A stretch of DNA of 64,000 bases. Origin: Pseudonocardia cypriaca. Lineage in GTDB: Bacteria; Actinomycetota; Actinomycetes; Mycobacteriales; Pseudonocardiaceae. Positions 1 to 10,196 of this stretch are shown one piece after another. Below the pieces are notes generated by a model. The model was not told where the DNA came from and did not search any database. It saw only the letters and a list, made by a program, of their open reading frames with translations. Every line of letters begins with the position of its first letter. The first letter of the stretch is position 1. The position numbers and the translations under genes were made by a program. The stretch covers positions 868,001-932,000 of the forward strand of contig NZ_VFPH01000002.1 in NCBI RefSeq assembly GCF_006717045.1. The letters run 5' to 3'.

Positions 1-584
1 CCTACGTCGCCCCCGGGATCCTGCTGATGACCGTGGGCACCGCGGTCAGCGGCACCTCCGTCGCGGTGGCGATGGACATGACAGAGGGCATCGTCGCCCG
101 CTTCCGCACCATGGCGATCTTCCGGCCGTCCGTGCTCACGGGGCACGTGCTGGGCAGCATGCTGCAGACGATGCTCTCGGTCGGCGTGGTCGCCGTCGTC
201 GCGGTCCTGGTGGGCTTCCGCCCGGCCGCAGGCGTGGGCGGGTGGCTGGCCGCCCTCGGGACGATCGCCGCGTTCGCCTTCGCGCTGATCTGGCTCGGCG
301 TCGCGCTCGGGATGAGCGCGCGCAGCGTCGAGACCGCGAGCAACACGCCCATGCCGCTCATGCTGCTGCCCTTCCTCGGCAGCGGGTTCGTGCCCACCGA
401 CTCCATGCCGCCCGCGCTGCGTTGGTTCGCCGAGCACCAGCCGTTCACGCCGGTGATCGAGACCGTGCGCGGCCTGCTCATGGGCACCCCGGTCGGCGGC
501 GCCGCCATCGCGGCTCTCGCCTGGAGCGCCGCGATCGTCGCCGGCAGCTACCTCTGGGCGATCCGCCGCTACAACCACATCTGA
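1..584 (+). CDS. ABC-2 type (DrrB-like) transporter permease, 5' truncated by window edge
   Basis: Membrane permease of an ABC-2 exporter, of the type paired with DrrA-like ATPases in drug or lipid export. The frame is open from base 3, so the N-terminus lies outside the window; about 193 residues are visible. Several hydrophobic segments are seen, and the C-terminal part has the DrrB pattern in which a glycine-rich helix is followed by 'GFVPTDSMP', 'RWFAEHQPFTPV' and 'ETVRGLL'. The cytochrome P450 gene starts 14 bases after the stop, so the two are probably co-transcribed, and the ATPase is expected just upstream. The substrate cannot be told from the sequence. Confidence 0.9.
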   Translation, partial: YVAPGILLMTVGTAVSGTSVAVAMDMTEGIVARFRTMAIFRPSVLTGHVLGSMLQTMLSVGVVAVVAVLVGFRPAAGVGGWLAALGTIAAFAFALIWLGVALGMSARSVETASNTPMPLMLLPFLGSGFVPTDSMPPALRWFAEHQPFTPVIETVRGLLMGTPVGGAAIAALAWSAAIVAGSYLWAIRRYNHI

Positions 585-598
585 AACGGAACCCGAAC

Positions 599-1903
599 AT
601 GCGCGTCACGACGCTCCCGACCCTCCGCCACCCGGACCGCCCCTTCGACCCACCCACCGAGCTGGCCGGGATCCGCGAACGGCACCCGCTGGTCCGGATG
701 ACCTACCCCGACGGACACGACGGCTGGCTGGCCACCGGCTACCAGGCCGTGCGCACGATCCTCGGCGACCGCCGCTTCAGCAGCCGCTACGAGCTGGTGC
801 ACCTGCCGATGGAGGGCGCGCCGCCCGAGCTGCCGCCCGCCCCGCTGGGCGACCTCACCGGGATCGACCCTCCCGAGCACACCCGTCTGCGGCGCCTGCT
901 CGTCGGCTACTTCACGGTGCGCCGCATGCGCGCGCTCAGCGAGCGCGTGGAGGAGATCACCGCAGCACAGCTGGACGCGATGGAGCAGCAGGGCCCGCCG
1001 GTCGACCTCGTGACCGCCTTCGCGGCGCCCGTCCCCGCGCTGGTGATCTGCGAGCTGCTCGGCGTGCCGTACGCCGACCGCGACACGTTCCAGCGCCACG
1101 TCCACACGCTGACCGCCATGAGCGGGCCCGAGGCGATGGCCGCTGCCTGGACCGCGCTCCACGAGTACCTGCTCGGCCTGGTGCGGGCCAAACGCGCCGA
1201 CCCCGGCGACGACATCCTCAGCGCGCTGACCGAGAGCGACCTCACCGACGACGAGCTCGCCGGCACCGGCGCCTTCCTGCTCGGGGCCGGCCTCGACACG
1301 ACGGCGAACATGCTCGGCCTCGGCACGTTCGCGCTGCTGCGCCACCCCGACCAGCTCACCGCGCTGCGCACGGACCCCGCGGTCATCGGCGCTTGCGGGC
1401 CGGCGTCGTCCTGCGGGGGAGGCGCGCAGGGAGCGAGGAACGAGCGACTGAGCACCGGAGGAGCAGGACGACGCCTCGAGGGCCCGCAAGCCCGCCGGAG
1501 CGGAGCGGAGGCCATCGACACGGCCGTGGAGGAGCTGCTGCGCTTCCTGACCATCACCCACACCGGCATCCGGGCCGCTCTCGAGGACGTCGAGGTGGAG
1601 GGGCAGCTGATCCGGGCGGGCGAGACCGTGACGCTGTCGATGCAGGCCGCCAACCGGGACCCCGCGCAGTACCCGGACCCCGACACCCTCGACCTGCGCC
1701 GGCGCGCCACCGGCCACCTGACCCTCGGCCACGGCATCCACCAGTGCCTCGGCCAGCAGCTGGCCCGCGTGGAGATGCGGGTGGCGTTCCCCGCGCTGCT
1801 CACCGGCTTCCCGACGCTGCGGCTCGACTGCGACCCCGCGGACGTGCCGCTGCGCACCGAGTCGAACATCTATGGCGTGCACCACCTCCCGATCGCCTGG
1901 TAG
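599..1903 (+). CDS. Cytochrome P450 with a 43-residue in-frame insertion
   Basis: Heme monooxygenase of the soluble bacterial CYP class, 434 aa from ATG 599. Visible landmarks are the I-helix 'AGLDTT' (residues 230-235), the K-helix ExxR as EELLR (311-315), and the heme loop 'LGHGIHQCLG' with Cys383 as the axial ligand. Residues 264-306 are a Gly/Ala/Arg-rich stretch with no counterpart in the family, lying just before helix K. It is encoded by a palindromic insertion (see the repeat entry). Without it the protein would be 391 aa, the usual length, and would read continuously from 'DPAVI' into 'DTAVEELLRF'. The reading frame and all key residues survive, so the enzyme may still fold; loss of function is equally possible. 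It follows an ABC permease by 14 bases. The substrate is unknown. Confidence 0.9.
   Translation: MRVTTLPTLRHPDRPFDPPTELAGIRERHPLVRMTYPDGHDGWLATGYQAVRTILGDRRFSSRYELVHLPMEGAPPELPPAPLGDLTGIDPPEHTRLRRLLVGYFTVRRMRALSERVEEITAAQLDAMEQQGPPVDLVTAFAAPVPALVICELLGVPYADRDTFQRHVHTLTAMSGPEAMAAAWTALHEYLLGLVRAKRADPGDDILSALTESDLTDDELAGTGAFLLGAGLDTTANMLGLGTFALLRHPDQLTALRTDPAVIGACGPASSCGGGAQGARNERLSTGGAGRRLEGPQARRSGAEAIDTAVEELLRFLTITHTGIRAALEDVEVEGQLIRAGETVTLSMQAANRDPAQYPDPDTLDLRRRATGHLTLGHGIHQCLGQQLARVEMRVAFPALLTGFPTLRLDCDPADVPLRTESNIYGVHHLPIAW
1385..1517 (+). repeat. Palindromic element inserted in the P450 gene
   Basis: A 129-bp segment is flanked by a 5-base direct repeat, CATCG, at 1384-1388 and 1513-1517. 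Inside it, the left arm 1391-1414 is perfectly complementary to the right arm 1463-1491, except that the right arm carries five extra bases (TCGAG, 1476-1480) that would bulge out. That gives pairing blocks of 11 and 13 bp around a loop of about 48 bases, 1415-1462. The length is a multiple of three and the frame used has no stop. No transposase is encoded. It resembles a MITE or REP-like palindromic unit; the target duplication is inferred from the short direct repeat. Confidence 0.75.
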
Positions 1904-1918
1904 CCCAGCGTCCCGTGC

Positions 1919-1949
1919 TTGCCTTCGAGCGCGCTCGAAGGCCTAACGT
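1919..1949 (+). promoter_or_regulatory. MerR-type promoter/operator with 19-bp spacer
   Basis: A -35-like TTGCCT (1919-1924) and a -10-like TAACGT (1944-1949) are separated by 19 bases, the elongated spacer typical of MerR-controlled promoters. The spacer lies within a perfect 22-bp palindrome, 1921-1942. The -10 is only 7 bases before ATG 1957, so the transcript would be leaderless. The position implies autoregulation of the merR gene, perhaps also covering the aldo/keto reductase downstream. Confidence 0.75.
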
Positions 1950-1956
1950 CGTGGAC

Positions 1957-2385
1957 ATGACCGCATCGGTGGACGCCGCACTGGACCGCCTGAAGAGGCA
2001 GGACGCCGCGGTACCCGCCCCGGACGACACGCTGACCATCGCGGAGATGGCCGAGCGCACCGGGGTGTCCGCCCACACGTTGCGGTACTACGAGCGGATC
2101 GGGCTGCTGTCGGTCGCCCGCGACGCGGCGGGATACCGGGTTTACACCGCAGGCGACTACGCCCGCGTGGTGTTCCTCAACCGGCTGCGGATGACGGGGA
2201 TGTCGATCCGCGATCTGCAGGGCTACATCGCCCTCGTCGCCGAGGGAGAGGCCACCGTGCCGGAGCGGCTGCAGATGATGCTCGCGCACCGCGAGGCGGT
2301 CCGGGCGCAGATCCAGGAGCTCACGTTCGCCCTCGAGACGATCGAGTTCAAGATCGCCGCCTACGGCGGGCACGCGCAGCCATAG
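1957..2385 (+). CDS. MerR family transcriptional regulator
   Basis: A 142-aa DNA-binding regulator. The winged helix-turn-helix at about residues 26-70 has the MerR signature 'TIAEMAERTGVSAHTLRYYE', and a C-terminal helix at about 95-135 would form the antiparallel dimerisation coiled coil. There is no cysteine cluster, so it is not a metal sensor of the MerR/CueR type; the ligand is unknown. ATG 1957 is preferred over GTG 1951 because the -10 element ends at 1949, leaving 1957 as the likely +1 of a leaderless message. An aldo/keto reductase follows 46 bases downstream on the same strand, a common pairing in actinobacteria, and is the likely target. Confidence 0.92.
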   Translation: MTASVDAALDRLKRQDAAVPAPDDTLTIAEMAERTGVSAHTLRYYERIGLLSVARDAAGYRVYTAGDYARVVFLNRLRMTGMSIRDLQGYIALVAEGEATVPERLQMMLAHREAVRAQIQELTFALETIEFKIAAYGGHAQP

Positions 2386-2431
2386 CCCACCGCTCGTCCG
2401 TTCCACTTCCCCCTCACCTCAGGAGACACCT

Positions 2432-3418
2432 GTGTCCCTACCCACCCGTGCCCTCGGTCCCCTCTCCGTGAGCGCGCTCGGCCTCGGCTGCATGGGCATG
2501 AGCTTCGCGTACGGCTCGGCCGACCCCGGTGAGGCGACCGCAACCCTGCACCGGGCCATCGACCTCGGTGTCACGTTCCTCGACACCGCCGACATGTACG
2601 GCGGCGGGGCCAACGAGGAGCTGCTCGCCACCGTGCTCGCCGACCGGCGGGACGAGGTCACCCTCGCCACCAAGTTCGGCATCCTGACCGGCGACGACGG
2701 CTACCCGAGCGGCGTCGACGGGAGCCCGGCGTACGCGCGCCGCGCCTGCGACGCGTCGCTGCGCCGGCTCGGCGTGGACCACATCGACCTGTACTACCTG
2801 CACCGGCCCGACCCCGAGGTGCCGATCGAGGAGACCGTCGGCGCGATGGCCGAGCTCGTCGCGGCCGGGAAGGTGCGGCACATCGGGCTCTCCGAGAGCT
2901 CCGCCGAGACGATCCGCCGGGCCGCGGCCGTCCACCCGATCGCCGCCGTGCAGTCGGAGTGGTCGGTGTTCAGCCGCGACATCGAGCGGGCCGTCCTCCC
3001 GGCGTGCCGGGAGCTCGGCATCGGCCTCGTGCCCTACAGCCCGCTCGGGCGCGGCCTGCTGACCGGCACGCTGCCCACCGAGTTCGCCGACGACGACTTC
3101 CGCCGCAGCCTGCCGCGGTTCCAGCGCGAGAACCTCGAGCGCAACCTCGCAACGGTCGAGGCCGTCCGGGAGATCGCCGCGGCTCACGGCGGCACGCCCG
3201 GGCAGGTCGCGCTCGCGTGGCTGCTGGCGCAGGGCGACGACGTCGCCCCGATCCCGGGCACGAAGCGCGTCCGGTACCTGGAGGAGAACGTCGGCGCGCT
3301 CGACGTCGCCCTCACCCCGGCCGACCTCACCCGCCTCGACGCGCTGGAGCCCGCGGGCGACCGCTACCCCGACATGGCCTGGGTGGAGCGCGATACCCCC
3401 GATGCAGCACTCCGTTGA
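2432..3418 (+). CDS. Aldo/keto reductase
   Basis: NADPH-dependent oxidoreductase of the AKR superfamily, 328 aa, cytoplasmic. The family features are visible in order: 'GLGCMGMS' near the N-terminus, 'FLDTADMYGGGANEELL' with the catalytic Asp and Tyr (about residues 50-57), catalytic Lys in 'LATKFG', His in 'YYLHRPDP', and the C-terminal cofactor segment 'PIPGTKR'. The pattern is that of the bacterial YajO/IolS-like or pyridoxal-reductase-like group. GTG 2432 is supported by AGGAG at 2421-2425. It lies downstream of the MerR gene, which suggests induction by a reactive carbonyl or similar ligand; the physiological substrate cannot be inferred. Confidence 0.93.
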   Translation: MSLPTRALGPLSVSALGLGCMGMSFAYGSADPGEATATLHRAIDLGVTFLDTADMYGGGANEELLATVLADRRDEVTLATKFGILTGDDGYPSGVDGSPAYARRACDASLRRLGVDHIDLYYLHRPDPEVPIEETVGAMAELVAAGKVRHIGLSESSAETIRRAAAVHPIAAVQSEWSVFSRDIERAVLPACRELGIGLVPYSPLGRGLLTGTLPTEFADDDFRRSLPRFQRENLERNLATVEAVREIAAAHGGTPGQVALAWLLAQGDDVAPIPGTKRVRYLEENVGALDVALTPADLTRLDALEPAGDRYPDMAWVERDTPDAALR

Positions 3419-3430
3419 GGCCACCGAGGA

Positions 3431-3457
3431 CGAGCCGGTAGCAACCCGTCCGGCTCG
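3431..3457 (+). terminator. Probable terminator after the aldo/keto reductase
   Basis: An 8-bp perfect inverted repeat, CGAGCCGG (3431-3438) and CCGGCTCG (3450-3457), encloses an 11-base loop 12 bases after the stop codon. A second inverted repeat, CCCGGG...CCCGGG at 3459-3476, follows at once. There is no U-tract, which is usual for actinobacterial terminators. Confidence 0.5.
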
Positions 3458-3529
3458 CCCCGGGATGCAACCCGGGACGACCCGGACGCCCCCTCGCCGG
3501 CTACCGACCCGTCCTCGCCCGGCCGGTGG

Positions 3530-3832
3530 TCAGGCCCGTGATCGGGGCGGCTGACCCGGGCGACGTTCGTGCAGGCGCCCGGGGCGGTCGCCCGGCCGAC
3601 GCTCGAGGCGATCGGCACAGGGCGGCGGACCGGGGCGACGTTCGTGCCGGAGCTCGGGCCGGTCACCCGGCCGGTGCCGCTCGGCACACGGCGCGGGTCG
3701 ATCGCCGGGCGGAGGACCGGGAGGACCCGGAGGGCCAGGAGCCGGCGCGGCGGCGGCCACCCCTGCCAGTCCCCCGGTGAGCGCGCCGGCCACCAGCGCC
3801 GACGCCGCGAACGTTCGGATCCGCACGAACAT
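3530..3832 (-). CDS. Small secreted Pro/Arg-rich protein
   Basis: I do not recognise this gene. The first 30 or so residues form a convincing Sec signal peptide: positive start, then 'ALVAGALTGGLAGVAAAAPAP' (split around an AxA cleavage site). The mature part, about 70 aa, is rich in Pro, Gly and Arg and contains two copies of a unit resembling RPGDRPxxLHERRPGxPP. The ATG at 3832 directly abuts an AAGGAG, so GTG two codons later (3826), with a 6-base spacing, is the likelier start. The mature part has low complexity and another frame reads equally well there, so a frameshift after the signal peptide cannot be excluded. Confidence 0.45.
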   Translation of the reverse strand: MFVRIRTFAASALVAGALTGGLAGVAAAAPAPGPPGPPGPPPGDRPAPCAERHRPGDRPELRHERRPGPPPCADRLERRPGDRPGRLHERRPGQPPRSRA

Positions 3833-3984
3833 CTCCTTCGGTTGATCCGGGTGGATCGGACGGAACCGAGTAGAGCGTGCGCCGGGTTGCCGGAACGTAT
3901 CCGGTTTTCGATATGCCGACGATATGCACCGGCCGGTCCGTCACGATCCACGAGACCCGCGCCGGTCGCAGGGTGGATGCGGGC

Positions 3985-4935
3985 TCAGATCGACCCGAGC
4001 ACCCGGATGCGGTCGGCGACGGCGCGCCGTGCCACGTCGGAGTCGAAGGCGATGGAGTCGAACTCGTGCGGGGCGCCGGGATGCAGGTGGAACTCCACCG
4101 GCACGCCTGCGCGGCTGAGCTTCGTCGCGTAGGCGGTGTCCTCGTCGCGGAAGACGTCGAGCTGGCCGACCTCGATGTAGGCCGGGGGCAGGCCCGTCGC
4201 GTCTTCCAGCCGGGCCGGTGCCGCTGTGGCCGGAACGTCGGGGCCGCCGGCGGCGTCACCGAGCAACGCCGGCCACGCGGTGAGGCTGTCGTCGTAGGAC
4301 CACACCAGGTAGGGCGCGATGTGCGGATCGGGCGTGGTGGTGCGGTCGTCGAGCATCGGCTCGAGCAGGATCTGGCGGGCGATCTTCGGACCGCCGCGGT
4401 CGCGGGCGAGGATCGTCATAGCCGCCGCCATGCCGCCCCCGGCGCTGTCGCCCATCACGCCGATCCGGTCGCGGTCGACGCCCAGCTCGGCGGCGTGTTC
4501 GTGCAGCCACAGCAGCGCGGCGTAGGCGTCCTCGAGCGGCGCCGGGAAGGGGTGCTCGGGGGCGCGGCGGTACTCGACCGACAGCATCGGCACGCCGCTG
4601 GCGGACACGTAGCGGGCGACCGGCCCGTCGAACAGGTCGATGTGGCCGAAGATGTAGCCGCCGCCGTGGAAGAACAGCACGGCCGAGCCCGGCGTCGCGC
4701 CGTCCTTGACGTACCAGCGCATCCTGACCTGCGCACCGTCGTCCGCGGTCGCGTGGTGCTCGCTGGTCGTCACGTCGGCCGGCATCGGCTGGGCCGTTCC
4801 CGCCGCGCCGATGATCGGCTCCCAGAGGGCGCGGCGCGCCGCCACGTCCCCCACCGCCGGCGGTGTGGCGTCCGCCATCGCGCCGGCCATCGGGGCCAGC
4901 GCCTCGGCGATCTGGGGGTCCAAGCTGAGTGGCAC
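3985..4935 (-). CDS. Alpha/beta hydrolase, HSL-type esterase/lipase
   Basis: Cytoplasmic carboxylesterase of the hormone-sensitive-lipase (GDXG, family IV) group, 316 aa from GTG 4935. The oxyanion-hole motif HGGGYIFG and the nucleophile motif GDSAGGG are both present, followed by 'GQLDVFRDED' with the acid residue and 'HPGAPHEFD' with the catalytic His. The cap region is N-terminal, as usual. It lies 30 bases downstream of an MDR oxidoreductase on the same strand and is probably its operon partner, under the tandem operators at 5942-5997. Substrate is unknown; such pairs often act on small esters or lactones. Confidence 0.92.
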   Translation of the reverse strand: MPLSLDPQIAEALAPMAGAMADATPPAVGDVAARRALWEPIIGAAGTAQPMPADVTTSEHHATADDGAQVRMRWYVKDGATPGSAVLFFHGGGYIFGHIDLFDGPVARYVSASGVPMLSVEYRRAPEHPFPAPLEDAYAALLWLHEHAAELGVDRDRIGVMGDSAGGGMAAAMTILARDRGGPKIARQILLEPMLDDRTTTPDPHIAPYLVWSYDDSLTAWPALLGDAAGGPDVPATAAPARLEDATGLPPAYIEVGQLDVFRDEDTAYATKLSRAGVPVEFHLHPGAPHEFDSIAFDSDVARRAVADRIRVLGSI

Positions 4936-4965
4936 GGTCTTCGCCTTTCGGGGTTGGGGTGGGTT

Positions 4966-5910
4966 TCAGGCGGTGGGTGGGAGGACGACGACCTTGCCGG
5001 CCAGCGTGCCCGCGGCGGCCTGGGCGTGGACGGCCGGCAGCTCGGCCAGCGGTACCCGCTGGGCGACGTCGACGCGCAGCTCGCCGCTGTCGATCAGCGC
5101 TACCAGCCGCGACAGCTGCTCCGCGTCGCTGCGGACGTAGAGGTCGATGCCGCGCACGCCGCGCTCCTCGTCGGTGGGCGCGGGCATCCACACCGTCGTG
5201 TTCACCACGACGCCGCCCTTGCGGACCAGGCCGGCCAGCGCGGCGAGCTCGGCCGGGTCGATCGGCGCGAGGTTGAGCACGACGTCGACCGGCTCGGTGA
5301 CCGCCTCGGTCACCCCGGTGACGGTGTGGTCGATGACCTCGTCGGCGCCTGCGGACTCGACCGCCTCGCTGCTGCGCGGGCTGGCCGTGGCGATCACGTG
5401 CGCCCCGGCTCCCTTGGCCAGCTGCACCGCATAGCCGCCGACCGCTCCGCCTGCGCCGTTGATCAGCACGCGTTGCCCGGCCTGCAGCTCGCCGTGGTCG
5501 AACAGCGCCTGCCACGCGGTGAGGCCCACCACCGGCAGCGCTGCGGCGTCGGGAAGCGGGACGCTCTTGGGCGCAGGCGCCAGGACATCGGCCGGCGCGA
5601 GGACGTACTCCGCAGCGGCGCCGGTGCCGTCCATCGGCAGGAAGCCGACGACCTCCTCCCCGACCTCGATGCCGTCCACGCCCTCGCCCAGCGCGTCGAC
5701 CGTGCCGGCGACGTCGAGGCCGGGCGTGTGGGGCAACACCACCGGGATGGGGCCGCGCATGAAGCCCCCGCGAATGTTGCCGTCGACGGAGTTGAACGAC
5801 GTCGCAGCGACGCGGATCCGGACCTCACCGGCTCCGGGGACCGGCTGCTCCACGTCCTCGTAGCTCAGGACACCCGGGTCGCCGTACTCGTGGAAACGCA
5901 CTGCCTTCAT
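4966..5910 (-). CDS. NADP-dependent oxidoreductase (zinc-free MDR, quinone-oxidoreductase-like)
   Basis: A 314-aa medium-chain reductase. The GroES-like N-terminal half starts 'MKAVRFHEYGDPGVL', and the Rossmann half has the dinucleotide loop 'INGAGGAVGGYAVQLA' (about residues 150-165). The zinc ligands of alcohol dehydrogenases are absent, which places it with quinone oxidoreductases and enoyl-type reductases that use NADPH. ATG 5910 is the first codon of the canonical N-terminus. Two copies of an inverted repeat lie 32 to 87 bases upstream, so it is probably repressed by a MarR/HxlR-like regulator not encoded in this window, and induced by electrophiles or quinones (inference). Confidence 0.92.
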   Translation of the reverse strand: MKAVRFHEYGDPGVLSYEDVEQPVPGAGEVRIRVAATSFNSVDGNIRGGFMRGPIPVVLPHTPGLDVAGTVDALGEGVDGIEVGEEVVGFLPMDGTGAAAEYVLAPADVLAPAPKSVPLPDAAALPVVGLTAWQALFDHGELQAGQRVLINGAGGAVGGYAVQLAKGAGAHVIATASPRSSEAVESAGADEVIDHTVTGVTEAVTEPVDVVLNLAPIDPAELAALAGLVRKGGVVVNTTVWMPAPTDEERGVRGIDLYVRSDAEQLSRLVALIDSGELRVDVAQRVPLAELPAVHAQAAAGTLAGKVVVLPPTA

Positions 5911-5941
5911 CGGAGCTCACTCGCTTTCGCTCGGAGTCATC

Positions 5942-5997
5942 TGCTTCGAACTCGAAGCAACTACCAGTCACGCTACTACTGCTTCGAACTCGAAGCA
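5942..5997 (-). promoter_or_regulatory. Two tandem 18-bp operator repeats
   Basis: An identical 18-bp inverted repeat with arms TGCTTCGA and TCGAAGCA around a 2-base centre occurs at 5942-5959 and 5980-5997, 38 bp apart. On the minus strand each copy contains TTGCTT, which could serve as a -35 element for the oxidoreductase gene starting at 5910. Tandem identical palindromes overlapping a promoter are typical of dimeric repressor sites. Confidence 0.7.
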
Positions 5998-6144
5998 AGT
6001 GACGTCGCTCACCGCCCGCGAGAGCTGTTCGGGCAGCCGCCGATCAGGAAGGAGCGTGCGCCCTCGTCCGCGTGGTGGAACGGTCAGCCGGCGCGTTCAC
6101 GTCGTTGATCCACATGGGCCCCAGGATCGCGGCCACCGGCTCGG

Positions 6145-7032
6145 TCAGCCTGGGCCAGGTTGGCCCACCCGGACGACGGCCGGCTTGCCGGGGACGCTGA
6201 CGAGCTCGCCGAGCCGCGCCGCGTCGGTCGAGCCCGGTGCCGCGGTGAGGACGACCGCCATCAGATCGTCCCCCGGCACCTCGAGCAGATTGCCGTCGAG
6301 CGTGATGTCGGTGCCGTCCGGATGACGGAACACGGCACGGTTCTCATAGGCACCGACCGTCGTCGGCGTGCGCCACAAGGTGTCGAACGGCCGGCTCGTG
6401 CTCCTCAGCTCGTCGACGAGCTCAGCGAGCGAGGCGTCAGTCGGGTAGCGCAGGTACGTGCTGTGCAGTCGGGCGACGAGCAATGCCTGCATACCGGCCG
6501 CACGTTCCTCGGTTCGGCTGATCCCGCCGAGTGCACTGCGGAACGTGCGCCACGCGACGTTCCAGTCCCGGGCGTGCCCGGTCGGAGCCCCACATTCCAG
6601 CGCCAGCCACGCCCCGTTGACGGCGACCACGTTCCACGCCGCGTCGCACAGGAAGACGGGGGTGTCGTCGAACCGATCCAGCAGCCGCATCGAAGCCGCC
6701 CCGGCCTCGCGCGGCACCTGCCCGGCCGCCGCGGCGTATCCGGCCAGCGCACAGAGCCGCTCGTACTCCGCCCGTCCGACCCGCAACGCACGGGCGATGG
6801 CGTTCACCACACCGGCAGACGGGTGGCTGCGTCCCTGCTCCAACCGTCGCACGTAGTCCGCCGACACCCCGGCGAGCTCGGCGAGCTCCTCCCGCCGCAG
6901 CCCGCGAACCCGCCGCCCACCGTCCGGCGGTGCGCCCACCGGCAGCCCGACTGCGGCGGGCTCGGTGTTCTCGCGCAACGAGCGCACCGCCGCCCCGAGA
7001 TCGCGCAACGCCACGGCGCGAGTCTGCACCAC
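6145..7032 (-). CDS. XRE-family regulator with MmyB-like sensor domain
   Basis: A transcription factor of about 295 aa. An N-terminal helix-turn-helix carries 'LRREELAELAGVSADYVRRLEQ', followed by the MmyB-like ligand-binding domain (about residues 115-280) with the typical 'FDDTPVFLCDAAWNVVAVN' and 'DLMAVVLTA' segments. Members of this group are widespread in actinobacteria and often control a neighbouring oxidoreductase; fatty acid has been proposed as a ligand for some. It starts 24 bases after the uvrA stop on the same strand. Tandem GTG codons at 7032 and 7029 and a further in-frame GTG at 7014 are all possible starts, and none has a strong ribosome site. Its target may be the reductase/esterase pair next to it, which is inference. 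Confidence 0.88.
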   Translation of the reverse strand: MVQTRAVALRDLGAAVRSLRENTEPAAVGLPVGAPPDGGRRVRGLRREELAELAGVSADYVRRLEQGRSHPSAGVVNAIARALRVGRAEYERLCALAGYAAAAGQVPREAGAASMRLLDRFDDTPVFLCDAAWNVVAVNGAWLALECGAPTGHARDWNVAWRTFRSALGGISRTEERAAGMQALLVARLHSTYLRYPTDASLAELVDELRSTSRPFDTLWRTPTTVGAYENRAVFRHPDGTDITLDGNLLEVPGDDLMAVVLTAAPGSTDAARLGELVSVPGKPAVVRVGQPGPG

Positions 7033-7055
7033 CCCGGGGGTGTCCGCCTTTGCGA

Positions 7056-9968
<2,913 letters not shown>

Positions 9969-10110
9969 GGTGGGGAAGCCTCCTGAGATGCGGGTGGAGG
10001 GCCGAGAGCGGCCCCCGATCCATGCTAGGCGCGGCCACCGACAGATCCGGCACGACGGCGGGCGACCCGGCGAGCGGCTGCCCCGGGGAGCCGGACAGCT
10101 GGAACGAGGA

Positions 10111-10126
10111 TCGCACACACGTTCGA
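10111..10126 (-). promoter_or_regulatory. Probable LexA (SOS) box upstream of uvrA
   Basis: On the minus strand the 16-mer reads TCGAACGTGTGTGCGA. The actinobacterial SOS consensus is TCGAAC-N4-GTTCGA; this site differs at one base. It lies 143 bases before the uvrA start in the only long intergenic gap on that side, so DNA-damage induction of uvrA is likely. Confidence 0.7.
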
Positions 10127-10196
10127 ACTGCCGCGCACCGACCCCGGGACCGACACTACGGCTCCGTGGTGCTGGCTGGACGGCGTCGGAACAGCA

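Noticed and set aside
1385..1517. Reading the P450 insertion as an insertion sequence
   Set aside because: At 129 bp it is far too short to encode a transposase; it can only be a non-autonomous palindromic element.
3877..6108. A 743-codon plus-strand open frame opposite the esterase and reductase genes
   Set aside because: It has no domain content, and the minus strand carries two genes with complete catalytic motifs.
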